From an uncultured Ignatzschineria sp. (lineage in GTDB: Bacteria > Pseudomonadota > Gammaproteobacteria > Cardiobacteriales > Wohlfahrtiimonadaceae), in NCBI GenBank assembly GCA_945639195.1, contig CALZEE010000004.1, forward strand, positions 124,001 to 188,000: a stretch of 64,000 nucleotides of DNA. Reading direction: 5' to 3'. Each line of letters opens with the position of its first letter. Position 1 is the stretch's first letter. The notes beneath the pieces are model-generated. The model was not told where the DNA came from and ran no database searches. It saw nothing but the letters and a program-made list of their open reading frames with translations. Shown piece after piece: positions 56,766 through 64,000 of this stretch. A program made the position numbers and the translations under genes.

Positions 56766-56970
56766 AGACAAGCTCGATGTATTCAAGTTCTTCTGCTGTT
56801 AAGGATTCATACCAATCCTCGCCAAAAATCTCCATCGGGTGCTGAGAGCGATCGCTGCCGTTGCCGCAGAGCATTTTATTGGCGGCGCAGAGTCTTTCGC
56901 AGCCCCAACAGATTCGCTCGGGGCGTTTGGGGCATTTAGGAATCCGCTGTTTTTTAACGACTTTTGTCAT
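56764..56970 (-). CDS. DUF3079 family small Cys-rich protein
   Basis: A 68-residue protein with the DUF3079 pattern: KRPERICWGCERLCAANKMLCGNGSDRSQHPMEIFGEDW. Four cysteines in the order C-x2-C, C, C suggest metal binding. The C-terminal end is acidic. Function unknown in the literature I know. Single gene; the array E hairpin forms its 3' end, since its stop codon overlaps the repeat. Confidence 0.85.
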   Translation of the reverse strand: MTKVVKKQRIPKCPKRPERICWGCERLCAANKMLCGNGSDRSQHPMEIFGEDWYESLTAEELEYIELV

Positions 56971-57269
56971 TTCGCTACTCCTATCAAAAATAAGTCTTCT
57001 CCCGTTAGTTTGTCACACCGCTTTTCATACTGAAAGCAATCGCCCTTACCAAGCGAATAAAAAGTGATCTATATCAGTCGCCATTTAGGGGTTAATCAGG
57101 ATTAATGCCGGTAAATACGATGATCCTTAAATCATGCTTAAAATCAGGGATAAATACCATTATCTGGTGCGAAAATCGCCTTGTATGATCTTCATGCGAT
57201 CTTCTCTTAACAAGTTGTCGTTCCCTGTTATACTGTTTGCTATTAAATTTATAGACTTGAGTGATCAAC

Positions 57270-58214
57270 ATGAGCCAGAAATTAGAACAAGGTGAAAAGC
57301 TTCGCGGTGCCGCTAAAACCGCTCGTATTCCTATTAAGGTGATCTCTGTTCCTAAAGAAGATCGTATCCCGAAACCCGCTTGGATTCGTGCCAAGATCCC
57401 TTCAGGAAAACGCTTTAGCGAAATCACCACGATCTTAAGAGAAAACAAATTACACTCTGTGTGCGAAGAAGCAGCCTGCCCCAATATTGGCGAGTGCTTC
57501 AACCAAGGAACCGCGACCTTCATGATTATGGGGGACATCTGTACACGTCGCTGCCCATTTTGTGACGTTGCCCATGGCCGCCCTAACAACTTAGATGCAG
57601 ACGAGCCAAAGCGCTTAGCAGAAACAGTAAAGCTCCTTGGGCTTGATTACGTGGTAATTACCTCAGTAGACCGTGATGATCTCCGTGATGGCGGTGCGCA
57701 ACACTTTGCAGATTGTATTACTGAAATCCGTAAAACATCACCGAATACTAAAATCGAGATCCTAGTACCGGACTTCCGCGGTCGTATGGATATTGCAGTT
57801 GATATCTTAACGCAAACGCCACCAGATATTCTTAACCACAATATGGAAACTGTGCCAAGACTCTACAAGCAAGTTCGTCCAGGGGCGGATTATAACCACT
57901 CGTTAATGCTGCTTAAAAACTTCAAAGCGAAAAACCCAAATGTCCCGACAAAGTCAGGCTTAATGGTCGGCGTTGGGGAATCAGACGAAGAGATGATGGA
58001 AGTAATGAAAATCATGCGTGATCACGATATCGAAATGATCACCATTGGTCAGTATCTACAGCCATCAGGCGGGCATTTAGCCGTAGATCGCTACGTTACG
58101 CCGCAAGTCTTTAAAGATTACGAAGCAGAAGCATATCGCTTAGGCTTCAAGCTCGCACACATTGGCCCGATGGTTCGCTCGAGCTACCACGCAGGGGATA
58201 ATACCTTAGCGTAA
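57270..58214 (+). CDS. lipA: lipoyl synthase
   Basis: About 314 residues. A radical-SAM enzyme inserting two sulfurs into protein-bound octanoyl groups. The auxiliary cluster cysteines lie in [12 protein letters not shown], and the radical SAM cluster in CTRRCPFC (C-x3-C-x2-C). The closing RSSYHAGD supplies the Ser ligand of the auxiliary cluster. The start is most likely the ATG at 57270; the frame allows a GTG three codons earlier. lipB is not adjacent, unlike in many gammaproteobacteria. A strong terminator follows. Confidence 0.97.
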   Translation: MSQKLEQGEKLRGAAKTARIPIKVISVPKEDRIPKPAWIRAKIPSGKRFSEITTILRENKLHSVCEEAACPNIGECFNQGTATFMIMGDICTRRCPFCDVAHGRPNNLDADEPKRLAETVKLLGLDYVVITSVDRDDLRDGGAQHFADCITEIRKTSPNTKIEILVPDFRGRMDIAVDILTQTPPDILNHNMETVPRLYKQVRPGADYNHSLMLLKNFKAKNPNVPTKSGLMVGVGESDEEMMEVMKIMRDHDIEMITIGQYLQPSGGHLAVDRYVTPQVFKDYEAEAYRLGFKLAHIGPMVRSSYHAGDNTLA

Positions 58215-58232
58215 GTTTGATGTTTTCTTTTA

Positions 58233-58267
58233 AAAGCCCTGCAAATGATATTGCGGGGCTTTTTTTG
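58233..58267 (+). terminator. rho-independent terminator of lipA
   Basis: AAGCCCTGCAA / TTGCGGGGCTT with a 6-base loop, followed by seven T, about 20 bases after the stop codon. Confidence 0.92.
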
Positions 58268-58289
58268 TCTCGATGATTGGGCGGAATAC

Positions 58290-58612
58290 GGCGTATCAAA
58301 TTGGCTTGCACGGCGTCGGATTTAACTTTTATCGTGCCTCAATGAGCCGGCTCGCCGACTGGTAAAAGCCTTCGGCTTTTAATCTGGAGTTATATCGTTA
58401 TCGTTCAAGTAACTGTAGCTGCATTTGAGATCGCCTCTCTTGCTGGCGCGGGATTTCAGCAAGCATGCAGCCATTCGACCCAGCTTTGAATTAGCTTTGA
58501 AAATGCCGGAAGATATCCGTATCACATCGGCTTGCACGGCGTCGGATTTAACTTTTGTCGTGCTTCCATGAGCCGGCTCGCCGACTGGTAAAAGCCTTCG
58601 GCTTTTAATCTG
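58290..58612 (+). repeat. two-copy array of the structured repeat, long form (array F)
   Basis: Two plus-oriented copies closely matching array E, with cores at about 58306 and 58532 (period 226) and hairpins AAAAGCC-TTC-GGCTTTT. Lies between the convergent lipA and GDPD genes. Sequence identity with array E is high, indicating recent spread or conversion. Confidence 0.85.
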
Positions 58613-58691
58613 GGCTTACTCGTTATCGTTGCCGTTCAGATGACTGTATCGGCACTTCAGCGCGCTGCTATTGATACGCTTCTTCATAACG

Positions 58692-58723
58692 TAAAAAAGC
58701 CGGCAATTTTATACCGGCTTTTC
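58692..58723 (-). terminator. terminator of the GDPD gene
   Basis: On the minus strand, AAAAGCCGG / CCGGCTTTTT with a 10-base loop and T-run, about 40 bases after the stop. A T-rich tail on the plus strand as well suggests it works in both directions. Confidence 0.8.
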
Positions 58724-58762
58724 ATCATATGTTTCAAATCATCATTTTATCAATAGTATCAC

Positions 58763-59626
58763 CTAGTGATCTTGACCCAATACTGAGATCGCATGCATGT
58801 TATCGGTGATTACGCTATCAATGCCCATAGCCAGTAAACGCTCTATTTCAACAATATCATTGCTAGTATAAACCATTACAAAGCGTTCTGCCTTATGGCA
58901 TTTTTCTAAAAATTCTGGGGTCATGATTTTATAGTTTGTGATAATGCCCTCACATTCCAAATCATCCAACAGTGCCATTACTGCCGCTTCTCCTTGTGAA
59001 AAATCATCCACAATCAAAGCTCGAGGAATTGTCGGTACACGATCTTTTGCCCCTCTTAAAGCTTCACTATCAAAAGAAGAGAGTAAAAACTGTTTCTTGA
59101 TGCAATAAGGGGTTGGATTCTCTAGGTTCTCATTATAAAGTCGGTCAAAGAGCTGATCGAGCCCTTCATCAAACATTAAATCTAAACATTCTCCGAGTTT
59201 TTTATAAATCTTAGATTGAATCAGGCTCGCAACCGCTGCACCTGTTTCATAAGCTTCCCCGCTATTTGGCTTTATCTCTACGTCTAAACGCAGAAAATTA
59301 TCTAACACATAATCCACCAAATCATCCAGCCTTGCGATTGGCTCACCTGCAAATTCTGCTGAGTGCCAACTTCCCGCATCTAACTGCGACATATGCTTCC
59401 ATGTCTGCTGATTGATAGCGCCAGAGCTATTGGTCGTGCGATCAAGCGTTGCATCATGCATTAATACTAGCGCCTCATCCTGAGAAAACTTCACATCGCA
59501 TTCAAACATCGTATACCCTTTTTGAGCACCATAACAAAATGCTGCAAGTGTATTTTCAGGCACCATATCCCCCGCCCCGCGATGTGCAATGAGCTTTGGG
59601 TAATGATGCTTTTTACTCTGAATCAT
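58763..59626 (-). CDS. glycerophosphodiester phosphodiesterase
   Basis: A 287-residue GDPD of the UgpQ type that hydrolyses glycerophosphodiesters to glycerol 3-phosphate and an alcohol. Catalytic and metal residues are visible: AHRGAGDMVPENT (His15, Arg16, Glu24), FECDVKF (Glu42, Asp44) and LMHDATLDRTT (His57). No signal peptide, so cytoplasmic. The central FDRLYNENLENPTPYCIKKQFLLSSFD segment is shared with the next gene, its degenerate paralogue. Own terminator downstream. Confidence 0.93.
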   Translation of the reverse strand: MIQSKKHHYPKLIAHRGAGDMVPENTLAAFCYGAQKGYTMFECDVKFSQDEALVLMHDATLDRTTNSSGAINQQTWKHMSQLDAGSWHSAEFAGEPIARLDDLVDYVLDNFLRLDVEIKPNSGEAYETGAAVASLIQSKIYKKLGECLDLMFDEGLDQLFDRLYNENLENPTPYCIKKQFLLSSFDSEALRGAKDRVPTIPRALIVDDFSQGEAAVMALLDDLECEGIITNYKIMTPEFLEKCHKAERFVMVYTSNDIVEIERLLAMGIDSVITDNMHAISVLGQDH

Positions 59627-59969
59627 AAATCCTCACATTTTAATTTTTTTGTCTGCCGTAGACCCCTCTTTTATAACAATATTTAACGCCATTGCCAATC
59701 CCTCGCTAGACCTAGATAATAACGATTTTTACGCAGCTAAAGAGATTATCAATCAGTCACCAAATAAATCACTAAGATAAAATTTATTAATAATAAAAAT
59801 AACTCTAAATAAATACATTAAATGACATGAGGCAATAAATATACTTCAACAGCTTAAATTAATAATAAAAATAATCAAACTATAAAATATATAAAAACAT
59901 ATGAAGCGCTCAAGTTGATATCAAAATAAGCTGTTAATAGTACTCTGCTAGCGGATTAACGCGCATTCA
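59627..59969. other. 343-bp AT-rich gap between the two GDPD paralogues
   Basis: No gene, terminator with T-run or repeat-family member recognised; should contain the promoter of the active GDPD gene. Confidence 0.4.
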
Positions 59970-60806
59970 TCATGCCGTAGGCAACCAATGGATATGACCA
60001 ATTTTAGCGAAGTCTTTAATAATAAGATGGTCAACCCCTACAACATAAAGATGATCGATATTTCCCGCTTCAGTCATTTGATACAACATCATAAATCGAT
60101 GCTCACCAAACTCAATTTTGAGTAACTCATCCGAAAAAGTAGAGCGTTTAATCATCACGCCTCTACAGGCAAGTGAAGTCATTAAAGCATTAATATCCGC
60201 AGCATTACGAGATTGGTCAGTCACAATCAAGGCTCGGGGAATCTCTGGCACACTCTCCATTGCCCCTCGCAGAATATCTGGGTCTTGAGAAGAGATTAAA
60301 AACTGTCGTTTAACAGATACCGGACAAGGATTATCTAGAAGATGGTCGTACAAGCGCTCCAAAATAGAATCAATGCCAATCTCTAAGAAGGCATCAAGCC
60401 CCTTATTAAAATGCGCTAATGTCTTTGTACGCAAAAGCGCTACGACATTTTTCCCTAATGTATAAGGATCTTCTCCTTCCGCTGCAGAAAGCTCTATCTC
60501 TAGGCGGCATTGGTGCTGCAAAATATAATCAATCATCTCTTCAAAACGAAAAAGCGGCTCTCCCGAAAACTGCAATGAAAACCATTCACCAGATGTAGGA
60601 ACAACCACTTCCGCCACGCTATCTGCAGCATCTTTTAATGGGCGCTGAGTCAGTATGAGATCTTGATCTTCAGAAAACTTCGCGTCACACTCATACATCG
60701 AAAATTCTGTATGTCCACGCTCTAATACGGCCTTAAATGCATTTAAGGTAATATCTTCAGTATCGCTACAGGCAACATTAGTAACTCTTTTAGGTAACTC
60801 AGACAT
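59970..60806 (-). CDS. degenerate GDPD paralogue, probable pseudoenzyme
   Basis: A 278-residue protein clearly homologous to the neighbour along its length (SMYECDAKFSEDQDLIL, VKRQFLISSQDPDILRGA, IPRALIV). The catalytic His-Arg of AHRG is replaced: residues 8-13 read VTNVAC. The general-acid His of MHD is Gln54 (LTQRPL). The metal residues Glu39 and Asp41 are kept. The frame is intact over full length, so selection appears to preserve it for a non-catalytic or altered job, such as lipid or glycerophosphodiester sensing. Divergence by local duplication is likely; the partner gene is 340 bases away on the same strand. Confidence 0.85.
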   Translation of the reverse strand: MSELPKRVTNVACSDTEDITLNAFKAVLERGHTEFSMYECDAKFSEDQDLILTQRPLKDAADSVAEVVVPTSGEWFSLQFSGEPLFRFEEMIDYILQHQCRLEIELSAAEGEDPYTLGKNVVALLRTKTLAHFNKGLDAFLEIGIDSILERLYDHLLDNPCPVSVKRQFLISSQDPDILRGAMESVPEIPRALIVTDQSRNAADINALMTSLACRGVMIKRSTFSDELLKIEFGEHRFMMLYQMTEAGNIDHLYVVGVDHLIIKDFAKIGHIHWLPTA

Positions 60807-61154
60807 CTATTCCTCCTTAAAAGGATCAGGATTCAAACAACAAATCAATTATTTAACAAAATAAATAATTAATAGAATAGTTAACAGAAATGCATAACGA
60901 TCATTGTGCAGATCAAACATATGATTTAATTTACCCAACTCATTATCTTCTAATATAAATAATTATATCCATTATGCTAACCTCCTTCTTTCACTTTAGA
61001 TACAATATATGTACAAAAACCTAATAAATAACAAAACAACAAATACTTAGTATATGTTTCAAGTTCTCTAATGATTTTATTGGTTAGAAATTAACTACCT
61101 ATCAACTCATCATTTGCCTCATTAGCGGATGATTGGTAATAATAGATAGGTTAT
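60807..61154. other. 348-bp AT-rich intergenic region
   Basis: Lies between the decarboxylase terminator and the start of the degenerate GDPD gene. No gene seen; must hold the promoter of the latter. Confidence 0.4.
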
Positions 61155-61184
61155 AAAAAAGCCCCGTACATTAAAATACGGGGC
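61155..61184 (-). terminator. rho-independent terminator of the decarboxylase gene
   Basis: On the minus strand GCCCCGTA / TACGGGGC with an 8-base loop, then T6, about 40 bases after the stop codon. Confidence 0.9.
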
Positions 61185-61221
61185 ATATATTGTTACCAGA
61201 GATAACAATTAATCCTAAAAC

Positions 61222-63921
61222 TTACGACTCCGCTTCGATACGCAGCAACTGCAAGCCGCGATCCGCTTCATAACCGTGAATCTCTTTTACATCGAGCTTA
61301 CGCATGAATTCAATTGTCTCTTGGCAGATCACCTGTCCCGGGACAAGAATCGGGAATCCTGGTGGATACGGGATCACCATCTTCGCAGAAACCATCGGAA
61401 TCCCTTCTCGCAAGCGTCTATCGCATTCTTCACTGTTAAGACCGATATATTCGCAATTCTCTTCTTGCCAGCTCATAAAGAACGCTTGACGAATATTCCC
61501 CTCTACCGCCACTTTTTTATCAACATCCTCTCTAAAAGCAACGTGAAAATGGCTAAAGTTTGGGAGATCCGGCGTGTCTTCCATCAGGCTCTTCACCTTC
61601 GCATCAAAGCGAGCTTGCCCTACAGCACCAGATTTAAGCGCCTCTTCCTCTACCGCTGTCGCAATCTCTGCCAGTACCTGAATCAGGTGCGCCACATCGC
61701 TGCGAGTATTGTTGATATTCGATTGCAGTAATACCGAGTTACGGGAAGTCTTATTAAGTTGGATATCAAACTTATCTGCTAATAGCATCTTAAACTCTGT
61801 ACCATCCATCCCTGCCGTTCCGCATACTAACGTCATGCGTGTAGGATCTAAGGTAAACTCATCATCGCGGATACTCTCCACCGTTTTATCCCAGTTTGTG
61901 CCTGCCGCAAGGAAATCCTTAAAGCCACTCTCTCTGAACGCTGCCGGAATCATCTCATCTGCCCCGAGCACGCTAAAGTAGCGAGAGATAAGCGGATGGT
62001 TTTTAATCTGGCTACGAATATCGAGCGCAATCTGAATCGCATTATTCACTAAACCATAGCCCTCAAGCTCCATCTGACGACGCGCAATATCTAACGAAGC
62101 GATCAATTGCTGGTTCGGGCTTGTCGTAGAGTGCGTAAAGACTGCCTCATGGAATTGTGGTTCCACACTATAGAAGTCCACATCCTTTACTAATACCATA
62201 GAACCTTGACGCAATGCAGACATCGACTTATGTGTCGAGTTGGTTTGATACACTCGTAATCTCACCGCACGAGGGTCCGGAATAAGGCGCGTGTTAAGCA
62301 GCGTCTCTTGGTCTGGATTCTCGCCCAACATGGCTTGCTGCGCTTCATACGCTTCAAGTGCTTTCGGGTCTTTTAACCATGTTTCAATCGATTTTGCAGC
62401 GCCCATTGCCGTGCGAGGTCTTAAGAAAGGCGACCATCTCGCAAAGCCAAACCACGCTTCATCCCAGAGGAATACTAAGTCGGGTTTAATCGCTAAACAC
62501 TCTTCCATATAGCGGCGCGTATTATAAACATGGCCATCGAATGTACAGTTGGTTAAATCGACAGCACGTACGCGTGATAATTTCCCTTCAGCTTTTAGCG
62601 ACAATAAGGCTTCTTTAATCGTTCTTAAAGGCACCGCGCCATACATAGAGTATTCCTTCATCGGGAAGGCTTCTACATAGTAAGGCGATAATTCCCCTAA
62701 AACCATGCCGTAGTGATGAGATTTATGACAGTTTCGATCCACTATCACAATATCACCCGGCTTTGCCACCGCCATTAATACCATCTTATTCGAGGTGCTC
62801 GTGCCGTTTGTCACAAAGAAACAGTGATCCGCCCCAAAAGCAAGTGCTGCGCGGTCTTGTGCGCGTTTAATATTGCCTTTAGGCTCCAGTAAACTATCTA
62901 ATCCGCCTGTTGTGGCAGATGATTCTGCTAAGAAGAGATTCAAGCCATAAAACTCGCCCATATCTTTAATCCAATCAGATTTAAAGATGGACTTACCTCT
63001 GGCAATCGGCAATGCATGGAAGGTGCTCACCGGCTTTTTGGCATATTTCTTAAGATTATCAAAGAATGGGGTTTCGTAACGCTGGCGCACACCTTCTAAG
63101 ATAGAAAGATGCAGCTCCATCGGCTCTTCAACCGCATATAAAACGCGGCGAATATTCTTCGCTCTAACATCGCTCGCAATCTCTTCTGGGCGTCTGTCTG
63201 ACGAGAGATAGATATCTAATTCTGGGCGGTACTCTTTGAGCGCTTCGGCTAATTGAAGCTCTAAATTATCCTCATCAAAGTGGATATCGAGCGACTGAAT
63301 GGCCTGATCTAACAACGGCATCGCTTGTTTGCTCTTAAAATCAATGCCCTCAAAAATCGCCACCGCGCAGATATTACTATTGACCGCAATAGCGCAGAAA
63401 GCATCTTGGAAGCTCTCGACCAATACCGGCTCATAGACGAAACTATCCTCTTTACGTCGCTGTCTTCTTAACAGCTCAATATTACGCTCGAGCCTTGGGC
63501 TATTCGTAGGCGCAACGATTAAGACCTCAAAATAAGGTCTATCTCCCATATCATTATCCGCTTCCAAATAACGCTCATTCGATACATGATCATCATTCAC
63601 TTCCCACTCATGCGCGTCATCTTTGTAATAGCGGGCTAAAATTGAGAAGGAGATTCTTCCTGCCAAGGATTCAAAGGCTTCTCGCTTTTCCTCTTTTAAG
63701 TAATTCGCTAAAGTCTGCATTAAATGTCTACCAGGGTAAGCATGCAGAATCTCTAAATCTTGCATCCGTGCAAATTGCGTCTGCAACGCCTCCGATGGAT
63801 ACTCATCCTTTACCCATTTTTTGGCTTTGACAAGTAGGTCTCGCCATAAATCTGAGCGCGTTGAGCCTAAGGTAAATATCTGATCAATTGTTGATGTATT
63901 CGTTAATACGTTAGAAACCAT
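61222..63921 (-). CDS. Orn/Lys/Arg decarboxylase family protein, large form
   Basis: A fold-type I PLP enzyme of about 899 residues that decarboxylates a basic amino acid to a polyamine. An N-terminal extension and a response-regulator-like wing domain (to about 295) come first. The PLP core has TNGTSTSNKM, the Asp of FLWDEAWFGFA (487-490) and the Schiff-base Lys565 in NSTHKSMSALRQGS. The C-terminal domain ends in IPYPPGFPILVPGQ. It is longer than the usual 710-755 residues because of N-terminal and core insertions. The ATG at 63921 has GAGG 6 bases upstream and is preferred to a GTG four codons earlier. Substrate cannot be fixed; lysine would link to CsiD through cadaverine and glutarate. 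Confidence 0.88.
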   Translation of the reverse strand: MVSNVLTNTSTIDQIFTLGSTRSDLWRDLLVKAKKWVKDEYPSEALQTQFARMQDLEILHAYPGRHLMQTLANYLKEEKREAFESLAGRISFSILARYYKDDAHEWEVNDDHVSNERYLEADNDMGDRPYFEVLIVAPTNSPRLERNIELLRRQRRKEDSFVYEPVLVESFQDAFCAIAVNSNICAVAIFEGIDFKSKQAMPLLDQAIQSLDIHFDEDNLELQLAEALKEYRPELDIYLSSDRRPEEIASDVRAKNIRRVLYAVEEPMELHLSILEGVRQRYETPFFDNLKKYAKKPVSTFHALPIARGKSIFKSDWIKDMGEFYGLNLFLAESSATTGGLDSLLEPKGNIKRAQDRAALAFGADHCFFVTNGTSTSNKMVLMAVAKPGDIVIVDRNCHKSHHYGMVLGELSPYYVEAFPMKEYSMYGAVPLRTIKEALLSLKAEGKLSRVRAVDLTNCTFDGHVYNTRRYMEECLAIKPDLVFLWDEAWFGFARWSPFLRPRTAMGAAKSIETWLKDPKALEAYEAQQAMLGENPDQETLLNTRLIPDPRAVRLRVYQTNSTHKSMSALRQGSMVLVKDVDFYSVEPQFHEAVFTHSTTSPNQQLIASLDIARRQMELEGYGLVNNAIQIALDIRSQIKNHPLISRYFSVLGADEMIPAAFRESGFKDFLAAGTNWDKTVESIRDDEFTLDPTRMTLVCGTAGMDGTEFKMLLADKFDIQLNKTSRNSVLLQSNINNTRSDVAHLIQVLAEIATAVEEEALKSGAVGQARFDAKVKSLMEDTPDLPNFSHFHVAFREDVDKKVAVEGNIRQAFFMSWQEENCEYIGLNSEECDRRLREGIPMVSAKMVIPYPPGFPILVPGQVICQETIEFMRKLDVKEIHGYEADRGLQLLRIEAES

Positions 63922-64000
63922 GTATACCCTCACATTTTATACAAAAAAACAAATCTTGATTTAAAAACCAAATCACTCGCTAAAACATAATCGTTATTAT

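Overview
This window looks like a chromosomal segment of a gammaproteobacterium. The evidence is dnaE, lipA, sfsA, pgi, galU and apt with gammaproteobacterial-type products, a group 2 (ABC-transporter) capsule export system, and a housekeeping base composition clearly richer in G+C than the AT-rich capsule core. The mix of abundant dispersed repeats, Moraxellaceae-like sugar genes and Haemophilus/Neisseria-like capsule export genes would fit a Cardiobacteriales-type organism such as Wohlfahrtiimonas or Ignatzschineria. That placement is an inference and was not tested.

Left flank (1-9 kb): a single-domain rhodanese, a CPA1 Na+/H+ antiporter, a TsdA-like diheme thiosulfate dehydrogenase in operon with a triheme cytochrome c, a solitary CsiD glutarate 2-hydroxylase and a DUF3870 protein. 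Between them lie copies of a structured intergenic repeat.

Capsule locus (about 9-45.2 kb): everything except manB is on the minus strand. At the left is a precursor module, manB / small membrane protein / galE / pgi / ugd-like / galU, in the order known from Acinetobacter K loci. Its ugd-like protein has lost the catalytic cysteine. The AT-rich variable core (about 17-39.5 kb) holds an asparagine-synthetase-like protein, a tandem GT4 glycosyltransferase, wecC and wecB (UDP-ManNAcA), a CgeB-like protein, kpsC, an ATP-grasp/acylphosphatase fusion, a TupA-like ATP-grasp, a CatB-type acetyltransferase, a GT2, two TagF-like glycerol/ribitol-phosphate transferases and bcs1 (CDP-ribitol). The export genes kpsT, kpsM, kpsD, kpsE and kpsS close the right end. 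Read together, they predict a lipid-anchored, teichoic-acid-like capsule containing polyol phosphate and ManNAcA, O-acetylated and probably amidated or carrying amino acids.

Right flank (45.6-64 kb): dnaE, a 235-bp tandem repeat, sfsA, a polar amino-acid ABC transporter whose binding protein is broken by an internal deletion, a TusA/YeeE thiosulfate-uptake pair, apt, a PfkB sugar kinase, a DUF3079 protein, lipA, an intact GDPD and a catalytically degenerate GDPD paralogue, and a large Orn/Lys/Arg decarboxylase.

The most notable signals are: (1) a 14-copy family of about 160-226 bp repeats with a conserved, covarying hairpin; (2) a frequent palindromic ATGCCGGCAT word that becomes sparse in the capsule core; (3) the capsule's unusual set of three ATP-dependent ligase-like proteins; and (4) two pseudoenzymes beside or in place of active relatives. 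No tRNA, rRNA, CRISPR array, transposase or integrase was recognised.
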